A stretch of 64,000 nt of DNA from Rhizophlyctis rosea (taxonomy: Eukaryota > Chytridiomycota > Chytridiomycetes > Rhizophlyctidales > Rhizophlyctidaceae). The notes under the pieces were generated by a model, which was not told where the DNA came from, ran no database searches, and was given only the letters and a program-made list of their open reading frames with translations. The position numbers and the translations under genes are program-made. Within the stretch, counting starts at the first letter, position 1; every line of letters starts with the position of its first letter. Location of the stretch: the NCBI GenBank assembly GCA_027596075.1, contig JADGJC010000037.1, positions 5,404-69,403 on the forward strand. Reading direction: 5' to 3'. Positions 33,891 to 44,900 of this stretch are shown one piece after another.

Positions 33891-34769
33891 TCAAACAATC
33901 AACCCCTTCTCCGAGTCCTGCTCGGAAGCAAACTCCGCCAAAGTAGAATTACTATCACTACGACTCATTCCAGTCCACGCAGGAATAGGAACCGTCACCA
34001 TCCCCTCCTCCATCTGCTCCACAGACTTGCCCATCTTAGCCGCCCGCTTCTCCTCCAACACGTCATTGGCGACAGGCAACGGCTGCTCAACCGACGGCTG
34101 CACCTCCCCAGTCCACAGATAGTCCCAAACCGCCGACCCAACCATGTACAACCCAATGAACCCAAACGCCATAAGCAAGAGGTGGTACTCGACTTGGGTT
34201 TGGATGTAGGGGATGGTGGTGGCACCGGAGAGGAGGACGGCGAGAGTGTATTCGTTTCCAGGAGTGGTCTTTGTCCATAGGAGGATGGTGTAGTAAATGC
34301 GGACGAACGCGTAGGTGTGCGCAATGGCCAATGTTGCAATCAACCAGTCCCGGTTGAAGGTTGTCCAGCACATAAAGGCGGTGTAGGCGTGAAGAGCGAT
34401 ACAGGCAATGTACGCGGGGACCATCAATCGGCGCGCACCGTAGACTTTAGGAGTCATGAGGATGGCGGTAGGAGTGTGGACGGCGAGAGCGGCGATGAGG
34501 GTGACGTAAAGGGCGTACTCATTCATCGTCAAGAACGCGACAGCTCCAGCAATAATCTCAGTTACACCAGCCAAGATGTGCGCAACAACAACAATTTTGC
34601 GGATGAGCAAGCCGGAGAACTTGGAGTTCAGGGCCTTTTCACGGGGTTGGATGGCGGCCCAGAGGCGGTGGCCCCAGAGGATTGCGTCGAGGAAGTAGCA
34701 GAGGGCGAGGAAGCGGTGGGTAGGGTTCGAGATGTCGAAGACTTGGGGGAGGAGTTGGAGGGCGGGCAT
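33891..34769 (-). CDS. Polytopic membrane protein of unknown function
   Basis: 292 residues in one exon, starting MPALQLLPQVFDISNPTHRF. About six or seven hydrophobic helices are seen (for example FLALCYFLDAILWGHRLW, IVVVAHILAGVTEIIAGAVA, YVTLIAALAVHTPTAILM, LLLMAFGFIGLYMVGSAVW). A charged cytosolic tail of about 65 residues carries Ser-rich SRSDSNSTL. No signal peptide is needed because the first helix could act as an anchor. I do not recognise a named family. Polar residues inside helices (H, E, D, R) suggest a transporter or enzyme rather than a simple anchor. Length, composition and the antisense-free reading frame support a real gene. Confidence 0.75.
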   Translation of the reverse strand: MPALQLLPQVFDISNPTHRFLALCYFLDAILWGHRLWAAIQPREKALNSKFSGLLIRKIVVVAHILAGVTEIIAGAVAFLTMNEYALYVTLIAALAVHTPTAILMTPKVYGARRLMVPAYIACIALHAYTAFMCWTTFNRDWLIATLAIAHTYAFVRIYYTILLWTKTTPGNEYTLAVLLSGATTIPYIQTQVEYHLLLMAFGFIGLYMVGSAVWDYLWTGEVQPSVEQPLPVANDVLEEKRAAKMGKSVEQMEEGMVTVPIPAWTGMSRSDSNSTLAEFASEQDSEKGLIV

Positions 34770-36184
34770 TGTGGTATAGGTGGGAGGTGGGTAGTCGGGA
34801 TGAGGAGAGCGGAGGGTATGTGGGACTGCAGGTGGAGGCGACGTTGATGCTGATTATGCACAGGAATCGATACTCCCTCCATCCCGCTCTTATAACAAAC
34901 CCCTCCCTCCAACACTCGCATACACCAATTTTTAAAACAGCATTTTTTTGACATTAGTATCTCTTGTTAACAACCCCCAACAAGAACCTACCGCATACGG
35001 TCATCACGTCCACATAGACCCACATAGCCCCTCGGTCCTTGTTTCCATACGCCAGGGTTCTAGTCTCTCTGTTTGCAACGAGGCTTGTCAGATGGTGGCT
35101 TATCGACAACAACTATTGACGCGTCCCAATTGACTTTCCGACTCATCCAAGTCTTCCAAACATATGAAATGTGTTGCTCCTTCCTTTGTATGACTCTCAA
35201 TAAGGTTTGGACTTCGGGTTGGTGGCGTATGGAAGGCTATTGAGATACAATAATGGAATTATCACAAGTTTCGGATGTGGGCTGCCCCGGATTATCGGTG
35301 GCTTCGGAGTCCGAACCACATCATTAGAACCTTGGAGTTGAGGAATTGGGGACTTTGTTAGTATGGCTCCGAGGCTTCTCATGTAGATGCGGATATTTAA
35401 AAATAGCAAATGGGATTGATGGATGCCTAATGTCCGGTGATTGGGATGGATGCCGGCTTGATCTAGCCACCGGATTGACGAGGAGGTGGTGCCGGTAATG
35501 GTAAATATTTACTTGTGGGACACTGGGTTTGACAGCTTGAGAAGCTTGTCCGACCGTTGGTCCCATTTGACTTCAGTTGCGATCTGCCCGTTGAGTGCTT
35601 TGAAAGCCGCTCTCATCCCGAGCGTTTCAGTGTGCCCAGGCACTTGTAGATATCAAGAACGATTGAACACAATTTTCCCTCCCAACCTTTCAACAGGTGG
35701 CCTTGCGCTGCGGTGTTGGTCCCTCCCAACCTCTCAAATTCGAAGATGTCTGCGTAGGTGAAATGTGTGATATGGCCATTATTGGCCACCGTCTGCTCAA
35801 CAATGTCAACATCCAGACTGACAGAACGGGTTTGTTTACTTTCTTCCTCCGGGTTGGTGACGTAAGCTGAGGGTCCATTGAATCAGGCCCAGACCTGCTT
35901 ATGTCAGCTTCCCCCTTCGGATTCCCCCCGACTTTGGCAGATACATTTTTAGTGTAACTGCGCGTATTACAACTTCATCCGATATAGTTATACGGGTTCT
36001 ATATGTACGACCGTTCGATAATTGAGAGATCTCCGCCTGTTCTCACGCGATGCTCACTAATCCGCAATGCGTGCTGCGCAAACTGGCGTCCCAAAGATGA
36101 ACCCGAAAAGACATAAATATGCTGCAACCTCCTAGCTGCCTGTGACTCCTGCCGAGTTTCGCAACGTACACACGATCATTCATC
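34770..36184. other. Divergent intergenic region
   Basis: Separates the minus-strand membrane protein from the plus-strand dehydrogenase. Short ORFs only (up to about 91 codons) with no recognisable features; presumably both promoters. Confidence 0.6.
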
Positions 36185-37565
36185 ATGCCATCGGAAACAG
36201 CAGAGAACATCCTCGTTATCCTGCCGTTGGATGGTCCCCAGAAGGAGCTTGAGAAGCTCAAAGCACTATGGCCGAACAGCAAAGGTAAGAGGAGGCTGAT
36301 GTTGTTAACGGATGGCGCGGTGCATCAATGTGCCATGGCCATCTATTCCATATAGTGGCATTTGGCATCAGAGGCATCAGTGGGCCTGCTATTGATGAAG
36401 GATGCTGGACCGGCGGCTGGTAATCGCCGTGCAAACATACTGACCCTTCATTGTCAAATAGTGACATACTTCAGAAGTTACTGGCCCGGTCGTGAGAAGG
36501 AGGTCGAAATACCAGAAGGTACAGCCACACAATCTCTTTTGCCCCCAGCCTTTTACACGGCAAATCAATTAACGCTCTCCGCAAATGCAGACCTCTACAA
36601 AGACGTCACGATCCTCGTAACCCTCGTCAACTTCCCTACAATCGCACAAGCACCAAAGCTAAAACTAGTCCACCTCTTCTCCGCCGGCGCCGATCGAGCA
36701 ATCACCCAGCCCCTATTCAAAGACACCAGCATCCCCTTCACGAACTCCAGCGGCGTACATGGCCCGCAAATCAGCGAATGGATCATCATGACTCTGCTGA
36801 TATGGAAGCACAAGTATAATGCCCTGTACGAAAATCAGAAGAAAAAGTCATGGGACCGCTCAGTGGCGGATGGGACTGAGGACGTGTACGGAAAGAGAAT
36901 TGGTATTTTGGGATACGGTGCCATTGGACGACAGAGTAAGTTTACCATCCCACTCCTCCTCATTTAACCCTTACTCAACCACTTACAACCCCCCACCAGC
37001 CGCCCGAGTCGCCAAATCCCTCGGCATGGAAGTCTACGCCTACACCGCCACTCCACGCGACACTCCCTCCCAACGCACTGACAAAGGCTACTATGTCGAC
37101 GGCCTAGGCGACCCAGACGGCACAATCCCTACTAAATGGTTCAGCGGCCTCGACAAGCCCTCCCTCCACACCTTCCTCCGCAAAAACCTCGACGTAATCG
37201 TCATCTCCCTCCCACTAACAGACCAAACTCGACACTTCCTTTCCACTGAGGAATTCGAAATCCTGGCATCTCATCCGCCTCTAATCTCCAACATCGGTCG
37301 TGGACCCATAATAGACCAACCAGCTCTCGTCAAAGCGCTACATTCCGGTCAAGTTGCGGGAGCAGCATTGGATGTGACGGACCCGGAACCCTTACCTTCC
37401 GATGACCCTCTCTGGGATGCACCGAATGTTATAATTACGCCACATGTGAGCGGGAACACGCAAGAGTATGCTGTAAGGTCGTTTGATGTTTTGAAGAGGA
37501 ATTTGGAGAGGTTGGGGAAGGGGGAGGCGTGGCTGAATGAGATTGATCGGCGGAAGGGGTATTAG
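36185..37565 (+). CDS. D-isomer-specific 2-hydroxyacid dehydrogenase
   Basis: NAD(P)-dependent reduction of 2-oxoacids (glyoxylate/hydroxypyruvate or related) to D-2-hydroxyacids in the cytosol. Exons 36185-36284, 36462-36935 and 37000-37565 give 379 residues with matching phases. The nucleotide-binding motif spans the second intron: GILGYGAIGRQ followed by TARVAKSLGM (GxGxxG). Catalytic signature blocks are present: ISNIGRGPIIDQPAL with the substrate Arg, DVTDPEPLPSDDPLW with the Glu, and NVIITPHVSG with the His acting as acid/base. The N-terminal SAGADR loop is typical of the GhrA/hydroxypyruvate-reductase-like branch. The substrate cannot be fixed. It converges on the minus-strand mutase-like gene with 90 bp between stop codons. 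The small first exon (MPSETAENILVILPLDG) is needed for the substrate-domain beta strand. Confidence 0.92.
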
Positions 37566-37655
37566 ATAGTACGGAAGATGGTTACTGGAGGAAGGAGATA
37601 TATGATATACATAATAGGATTCGTTGAATCAAGCTCGACATGTACAGTGGACGTA

Positions 37656-38292
37656 TCACTTCCTTTTGGCGCCCACATCCAGCTTGGGTTGCTTGAACAG
37701 CGCAAGCAGCACTATTCCCATCTGCCACACGCATCAGTAACAAAACCACACCCACATTCCCAAATAACAACATCTTACTCACCCCACCAACCATGAAGGG
37801 CGCCCCACCAAAATGCGTCACAACAAGCACCAACTCCTGCCACTCCTTCGCGCTCCACTCTTCTTTCACACCCGCAGCATAAAGCATCGGCAACGCATTC
37901 TTCGTTCCCCACCAACTGTTCGCGACCTCACTTAAAATTACCGGCCATACCGCTATACACCCCAAATGAACAATTCTCGCCTGAAGGGATGAGAAGGTTG
38001 ACGCGAGTTTCCTGTCAGAGTGCGGGAAGGGTTTTGAGGCTAGGAGCAGACCGACGAGGAGGACTAGGGCGCCTTCGGATAGGAACTTGGAGGGTGAGCA
38101 ATGAGTACAGGGCTGACAAGGCAGATCAGTTTTGAGAACGGATATACAGCTTACTTGCACATGTGCCGTTAAAGCAAGTCGTGGGAGGGGCATTTGGGGT
38201 ATGAAAAACCCCCATACAAGTCCAGCGAGAATTAAACTCATGCCGTGTCGCATGACTGATAGGGGTAGTGTTTCGTTTGATTGCGAGACCAT
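37656..38292 (-). CDS. Hydroxylaminobenzene mutase-like membrane protein
   Basis: Three exons, 38292-38155, 38085-37783 and 37721-37656, give 168 residues, all joined in phase 0 with GTAAGC and GTGAGT donors. Reading straight through the introns gives a spurious 246-residue ORF. The spliced protein has four hydrophobic helices: GMSLILAGLVWGFFIP, then PRLALTAHVQ joined to FLSEGALVLLVGLLL, a third with IVHLGCIAVWPVILSE, and a last with FMVGGMGIVLLALF. It ends QPKLDVGAKRK. The NPR-x-LsAH and downstream Gly pattern resembles bacterial HabA/HabB, which rearrange hydroxylaminobenzene to aminophenol. The substrate in a fungus is unknown, and I assign the family from memory of its pattern, so treat the reaction as inferred. 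Confidence 0.65.
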
Positions 38293-38993
38293 GTTCGGTT
38301 TGTTGGGAAAAGCTCTTATCACTTTTCTTTACTATGGCAACTGAATGAAGTGAAATTTTTACGTGATGACGACGGAGAGAGAAAGCTTGGACGTGTGGGA
38401 ACAAAAATCACAAATGAGATGTGGCTTATGTCAGCACCGGCTGAGTCAGAATGTAGTAAGCCAGCTGGTGTTTGGACATCAGTACTGAGTAGATTCAGTA
38501 CGGGACTGCGGATGATAAATGTTTCTGAAAGATATATTCACAGTACTTGCGGACTTCATTTGATTTAGTCTCGACGGGTGGACAAACGGTAAACATGGGT
38601 TGGGATATGTTCTGACGTATTCAGTTGCTACACTGATTCTCGTTAGGTGCAGGGTGTTGATGGTCAATTGCAAATTGACGGATAGAACAATATGACGAGG
38701 GGCGGATGTAGAATGATAGAAATTGAAAGTATCGAGTAGAACAGGTTGTGGAAGGATGCATGTAGGCAGGGAATCAAACGAGGCTGTGCGGTGAAATTCG
38801 AATATGCGGAAGGCGTCAAATTGAATTGTTGAGTGACAGGCGTAACAGTATGGGCATGTGGGCGAAGAGGTGTGTATCATCAAGTAGAGCGGGCTGTCAT
38901 AGGGATGAGTGAAGGGAAGGATGAGGGATTGGGGTGTTAAGAGGTGGAGCAGCGTGGGGGTTATCAAGTGGAGCGGATCGTTATACAGAACAA
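38293..38993. other. Intergenic region
   Basis: 5' flank of the mutase-like gene and 3' flank of the HET gene. A 172-codon minus-strand ORF (38997-38479) is composed of His/Pro/Leu-rich low-quality sequence and was not accepted. Confidence 0.6.
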
Positions 38994-40541
38994 TCAAGGA
39001 TAGGGGTATTGACCGTAGGACGGTATGAGCAGGTAGGATTCGCTATCGCTCAGATTCTGTCGTCGAAAAATCTCAGCCAACGGGTCCAACAGTAGATCTC
39101 CAGCGACTTCCATCTCCACGCTCCTATTCCACGATTTAATATCATCATACCACACATCAGCACCTAATCGACGCCACACCGACCCCCACCGTTGGACCAT
39201 CATGAAGACTCGCTGAGGGACTCCCCAGGGCATAGGTATTGGGCCGCATCTCAACAATACGCAATTAGTCGCCAGCTGGCCATAGTAGGAGCAGCGGATA
39301 CTCCGCTTGCCGATAGTGAGACGAAGATTAGCTTGATGCGCAGAGGCCGATCTGATGCGTTTCTTGGCATTCATCGGATCCCAGCAAGTTTGCCAGGAAA
39401 TTGATCCTGCCCTGAAACGTTCCAAAGCTGTACGTGTCACCCGGACCTCTTCCCTAAGTGAGTGTGCCCCTTCTGCATATCCACCATCAAGGATCACAGC
39501 ATCCTGGATCCATGCCCAGCGCGCGTTGTTCAAGATAAGGTTCAGCCCTTCGTTCGTCCGCCGCAGACTGACCGACGGTTCGCAATTAACCACCCCCTGA
39601 CTTCCCAAATGCTGTCTTCTAGTCGCCTCTGGCATCCAACTCGGCGCAGTAGACGGACATGTCTCATCAATCGTAGCCAACCTGAATGTTTCCTCCGGCG
39701 TAACACTATGCGCAAACCACTCCCTAGCCATCTCAACGCCCTGATACCCCGGGGGAGGAGTAACATGCCCCGCAAACAACCCAATAAGCGCATAATAACA
39801 ATCCTCCTCATACTTGCTACTCCGCCCCGTCATCATATGCACCGCCGTGCCGATATTAGCAACTCCATCATAGATGCACTGAACTTGCACCACAGCATTC
39901 ATCAACTCCATTCCGTCCGCCTGTTCCGCTTGACTGATAGCATCCAAAGACGCCTCGAAAACCTCCGACCGTTGCCGTAACTCTCTCGCACCATTGAACA
40001 AAAACACGCAATGTGTAGAAGCCAAAGCTTCAACCACCGTCCACCGCCGCGTGAGCCACGGATCCAACACCAACTTCGGCCCCTCACACCTCACCAACCC
40101 CGGCCCCACTCCATCACACAAAACAAGCGTCGTCTGCGCACACGCATAAATCTTCGCCCCAACAAGCAAAAACCTCCCAATATCCGCCTCATCCCCCTGA
40201 TCAATACACAAAACATCCATCCAAATATACCGCGTCGGACTGAAATGAACAATCCTCCACACCTCCCCTTTACTAATCGATGTAATATCCCCCTTCTCCC
40301 CGTCCACTCGCCAGGGTTCGACATCTCCCCATACGTAACTGATAGCGGTGAAGGCAGGTGTTGATGGTTCGCCGAATTCGAATTTCTTCAATCGACCGGA
40401 TTCGCAATCGAAGAGTCTGAACCATCCTTTGGCTGAGCGTGCTAGTGTGCTGATTGAGGCGGCACGCATGCGGCGGTTGCCGGCTACTGCTAGGGAAGCG
40501 GTTGAGGTGTTGGAGGTGGGGTCTGCGAATGGAGCTGCCAT
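38994..40541 (-). CDS. HET (heterokaryon incompatibility) domain protein
   Basis: Intronless, 515 residues, starting MAAPFADPTSNTS. The HET-domain hallmarks are seen in order: FTAISYVWGD near residue 64, then YIWMDVLCIDQGDEADIG near 104, and KIYACAQTTLVL with the end of the core near 140. Later Trp- and Arg-rich segments (WLTRRWTVVEAL) match the region following the core (typically R-W-x-x-x-E). In filamentous ascomycetes such proteins trigger programmed cell death after non-self recognition; HET is related in sequence to TIR. In this genome a role in allorecognition or stress death is inference. There is no membrane helix or signal peptide. The C-terminal 250 residues have no recognised domain. 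Confidence 0.85.
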   Translation of the reverse strand: MAAPFADPTSNTSTASLAVAGNRRMRAASISTLARSAKGWFRLFDCESGRLKKFEFGEPSTPAFTAISYVWGDVEPWRVDGEKGDITSISKGEVWRIVHFSPTRYIWMDVLCIDQGDEADIGRFLLVGAKIYACAQTTLVLCDGVGPGLVRCEGPKLVLDPWLTRRWTVVEALASTHCVFLFNGARELRQRSEVFEASLDAISQAEQADGMELMNAVVQVQCIYDGVANIGTAVHMMTGRSSKYEEDCYYALIGLFAGHVTPPPGYQGVEMAREWFAHSVTPEETFRLATIDETCPSTAPSWMPEATRRQHLGSQGVVNCEPSVSLRRTNEGLNLILNNARWAWIQDAVILDGGYAEGAHSLREEVRVTRTALERFRAGSISWQTCWDPMNAKKRIRSASAHQANLRLTIGKRSIRCSYYGQLATNCVLLRCGPIPMPWGVPQRVFMMVQRWGSVWRRLGADVWYDDIKSWNRSVEMEVAGDLLLDPLAEIFRRQNLSDSESYLLIPSYGQYPYP

Positions 40542-41964
40542 TGGGCTTTGGCCACTCGTTGACTGGAGCGGCTGGATTGCGGGTAGTGTGCTTTGTTCGG
40601 CCGTAGAGGGTGTGGAAATGGGTAAGGATGCGCGTATTTATTGGCGGTGCAGAACGCTGGGCTCCCTCACTGAAGTTGGGTATTGGGGAGACAATCAGCA
40701 GGGAAATTTGACGTGGGATGCGAATGTGAGGGTTGAACAAAGATGATATGCAATGGCGGTGCGGGACGTTAGGCTCCCTCACTGAGTTTCAGGATGGGTG
40801 TACTGGTGGTGAGACAAACTTGTAGAGGTGAAGATGGCGAGAATTGGAAATTATGGGTCAAGCAAAGTCAGAGCTATGGAACCAGCGCAAATCAGTACCA
40901 GCTGTGATGCTCAGAGAAGTCGTTCACACTTACCTGAATGACATGAACTGAGTAATTTGAACGTCAAGAATGTAGAAAGGGCAGTTATAGCGGGCTTCTT
41001 GGATTTTAAGCAATTTGGGTTTCGCGAAATTGGTGGTAGTCGGCTAATTTTGTGTATGTCGAGTTTTCACCAGACAACTCTGGCCATCATCCGGGACGTA
41101 CTCTGCAACGGTATATATCTGTCAAAATCTATTTCCTTTACATAAATCGTGACGGACTGGCGGATCTCGATTTGAGGCTTTGTAACTCGATGCGTGGTGT
41201 AAGTAGCACAGACTAGACCAGGATTTGACCGGTCCGGGACCAAAGCAGGGGGTGGCTACACGCCAAAAGGGTTGGTCATACCAAAGCGAGGGGGTCGAGG
41301 CCGCATCCAACCAGGGTTTGGAAAGCTTCCGAACCTTAACCTTCTTTCCATGGTCTCCTCGATGAGTCCAATTTGTCATCTAGATCCCGACCCACGGAAT
41401 GCCTGGCCACCTAGTAATGTCCGCAAACTGCAGCCAGCTTTGCCGCTTCTTGAGCCTCCTGTAAGTCGCCTGTCAAGTTCCTGCCACCAAAGGTGTTCGA
41501 GGTGTGTTTGTTGTGTTCGCGGAGCCAGTTGGGACGTGATTTTTGAACAGCTCAGAATACGGAATCGGTTACACGTTCTTTATAAAAACCGTTATGGTAT
41601 GCTTCATGTGGCGATGAGGAGTACGATCAACGTGTGCGGGAAGGAGAATTTTGGCTATGAGCTTTGCCCTATCATGCAACATATGAAGGATGTCACCGTT
41701 GAACGATTCCACACCTAGCTACACTCGCTAAAACAGACCAAATAAGCAACGCAAACTGAAAATTTCAAAGATAGACTTATATTCACAGACAAATCGACCC
41801 AGAAAACATTTCACTAACATAAAAGAGTCCCATCAAGGGATACAAGAAACCTTACATCGCCCAAAAAAAACTATGAAAAATATACAATGTTGCCCTCTCC
41901 CATCATGCCCATCCCCTTCTATTCGTCTAAGTTGCAAAACCTACACACATACCCCACCACTACC
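40542..41964. other. Intergenic region between HET and ACC1
   Basis: No supportable gene. The best ORF (41272-41718, 148 codons) has no motif. 41719-41964 is the likely 3'UTR and polyadenylation region of ACC1 (AT-rich, AAAAAAACTATGAAAAA near 41865 on the plus strand). Confidence 0.6.
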
Positions 41965-44900
41965 CTACTTCGATAAGGCCTCCAAAACCTTCTTCCTACT
42001 CTCCGCATCCATTCCCTTCACCGCCCCAATCAAACCCTCCAAAGCCGCCGAAGGATCCTCCTCAACAATCCTCTCAACAGCCTTGATCCGACTTTGCGCC
42101 CTCAACTTCGCCAACCTCTCCTCAACCGTTGCCCTCCTCAAGTTCAACCACCGCACAACCTCAACATCGTTCTCCCTGTACTCCTGCGCCGCACCACCGG
42201 AAGCCGATCCAACCGTACCGAACGCGTTCTCGCTAAAGTCGTCGTTCTCCTCCAACCCAGCACGGACTTGATGGACGTCCTCCCCGAACCACGCTTGAAG
42301 GAAGGACTTGGCGGTGGCGCGTTCGATGCTGGAGTCCGCCTGAAGAACTTCCTTGATGACGCTCTCCTCAGACACCCTCCTCAACAAACGCCAGTAGAAG
42401 TACCGCCTAGATTCCCTCCATTGCACAACCCTGTTAATAACACCCTTGGCAAGCATCCGGCCGGGCTTGTCGTGAAGGTCTGCGAAGTGGACGGCAGCTT
42501 GGTGGAAGACGGGCAAGAGGTCCTTCTCGCGTTGGTCGAACTCCTTCTGAACGATCTTCTTCTCGTCAGCGGGGATGGTAGGGTCGGAAAGACGGGTCTT
42601 GAGTTCCTTGTACTTGGCATCGAGACGCTCCATAGCCGCAACGAGTTGAGGTTTCCGGAACTTGATTTCGACGATACCTTCCGGTTCGAGCACACCACCA
42701 CGAGCCTCATCCTCCGCATACATCTCCATCATCTCCGGGTTGATAGTGGGGTCAACAACAACCCAAGCACCACCACGAAGCTCGCCCACCACGTAAATAA
42801 ACACCGGTTGCTTGTACGCCCTCAACGCATCGACAATGTAAGCACCATACTTCAACACCTCCTTGTACATATCACTCTGCCCACCACTGAACCCACGCCA
42901 GTTAGCAAAGATGATCAACGGAAGCTGTTCACCCTTGTTGAAGTCGTTGATGGCTTGTGCGGTCTTGTACGCAGAGTTCGGGTACCACACTTGACCGGCT
43001 TCGGCGACGTGTTGTTCCTGAGATTTGGTGTCGGCGGGGTCGGCCCAGATGAGAGTTTCGGTGGAGCGGGTTTCGACGGAGATAACACCGACGGGGATAC
43101 CACCCAAACGAGCCCTAGCTACAACTACACCCTTCGCCCAGCCCGACAAGGTCTCCGTAAAGGAGTCACGGTCGAAGAACCCACTGACCCAGTCTCCATC
43201 CTCGTCCGTGTACCCACCGAGAAGACTGCGAGGATCGTAAGGACCCTTGGTAAGCTCGGCCTCTATGTCACGCTCGGGCTCGTCAGCACTAGGCAAGACA
43301 GGAAGAGGAGCATCCTTCGCCTTTGGAACATAGCTCAACCACCTCAAAATCTCGTGCACACCCTCCATGTCGTCCTTGGCAACCAAGTGCGACACACCGT
43401 TTTTGTGCATGATCTGCGTACCACCCAACTGGAGGTTGGAAGTGTACACCTCACGACCCAACACCTTGTTCAACGCCGCAGCACCAGTCAAGATGATAGG
43501 AGTGTACTCGACTTGGATGGCACGTTGACCGAGACGGACGAGGTAAGCGCCGATACCAACACTTCGGCAAGTGACGAGGGTGAGGGTGAAGATTTCTTCG
43601 TAGGCCTGGCTGGTCTCACCGGCAATCATACCGGAACCTTGCAAGTTCTCGACACCGATACCGTGGTTGCGGCCGATCACGTCGACGATGCGGTGGCGGA
43701 CTTCACCATCAGGTTGTTCTTGGCGGACGGTGGAGACGGAGGGGTTAGCGGCGTCGGCAACGAGGGTTTTGTAATTCTCCTCAGTGAGGTAAAGGTAGTC
43801 GAAGCCCTTGGCAGGGTTGGCGGCATCGATCCAGGCGACGTTGAACTTGTTGATGACTTCGTCGGCAAGACCGATACGGGCACCGGAGTTCGCGGAGATG
43901 TAGATGCGGGGAATGCCTATCAAGAAAAATGAAGTCAACCATTGTTCAGAAATCAAGGGCTTCAAAAAATAGAAGATACTTACCAGCCTTACGGGCGTAC
44001 TCAGACGCCTTGTAGAAGACCAAGTCCTCAATAGGGCCGAAGGATCCAATGTTGAAGGTGATGTCGTTCGCAACAACCACAATATGACGTCCTTCAGGGT
44101 ACTCAGGAGTGAACAACTCAAAGTCCCAAGCAACCATTCCGCAAGTGTTGGATCCTATATGACAGAAAACATGTGAGAAACCTCATTCACAAATGAAGGA
44201 AGCCATTAAAAGACAACCAAAACATACCAGGATCCCTAACAGTCTCAACCAACTCATCATTCTTCCCCAAAACCAACTCCGTAACATTCATAATAACCGC
44301 CGGAACCCTCGCCCCCGTAGCCTCCGCATACTTAATCCAATTCTTCTCCAAAGCCCTCCTGAACAACTCCGGGAAATCATAAATGTACGTAGTCCCCATA
44401 AGATGCGCCTTGTACCGCTTCGGTTGGATGCTCTCCTTGCCCGCATACAACGACCCAACAGGTTGGAGGTGAAGAGGTCCAGGAGGAGACGAAAGAGCCA
44501 TGAGCTTTTGCACACCGGTACCGTCACGAACTTCTTGGTAAACGTCGACTTTGGTAACGTAACCCGTAACGGAGGAAATGACGAAACGAATGGGTTTAGC
44601 AGAGCCGGTAGACTTGGAGGTACGGATGAAACGGACTTCGGCGGTGGTGACACGAAGCTTCCAAAGACGTTGGCCGTGACGCTCAACAAACTCACGAAGA
44701 GATTGTTCAATCAAGCCGAGGTCGAGTTCGAAGGTTGGAATGAAGTTGATGAAGAGGTGGTTGCAGTCAGTGTTGGGGTACGAAGCACCAACAATCTCCA
44801 AAGCGTCCATGATATCCGTCAAAATCCTGTTCCCCTCCGACACCAAGAAGTCGTGAGTCCTGACCGTGGACAGAACTTGACCAGGGTACACAATAGCCCG

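Noticed and set aside
37582..38322. Unspliced 246-residue reading of the mutase-like gene
   Set aside because: Contains two good GT-AG introns; the spliced version restores a continuous conserved helix and a sensible C-terminus.
38479..38997. 172-codon minus-strand ORF next to the HET gene
   Set aside because: His/Pro/Leu-rich, no motif, overlaps the end of the HET gene by a few bases, and the plus strand also has frames here; composition is not convincing.
42094..43932. 612-codon plus-strand ORF
   Set aside because: Lies entirely antisense to ACC1 exon 7; it is a shadow of that gene's codon usage and has no domain.
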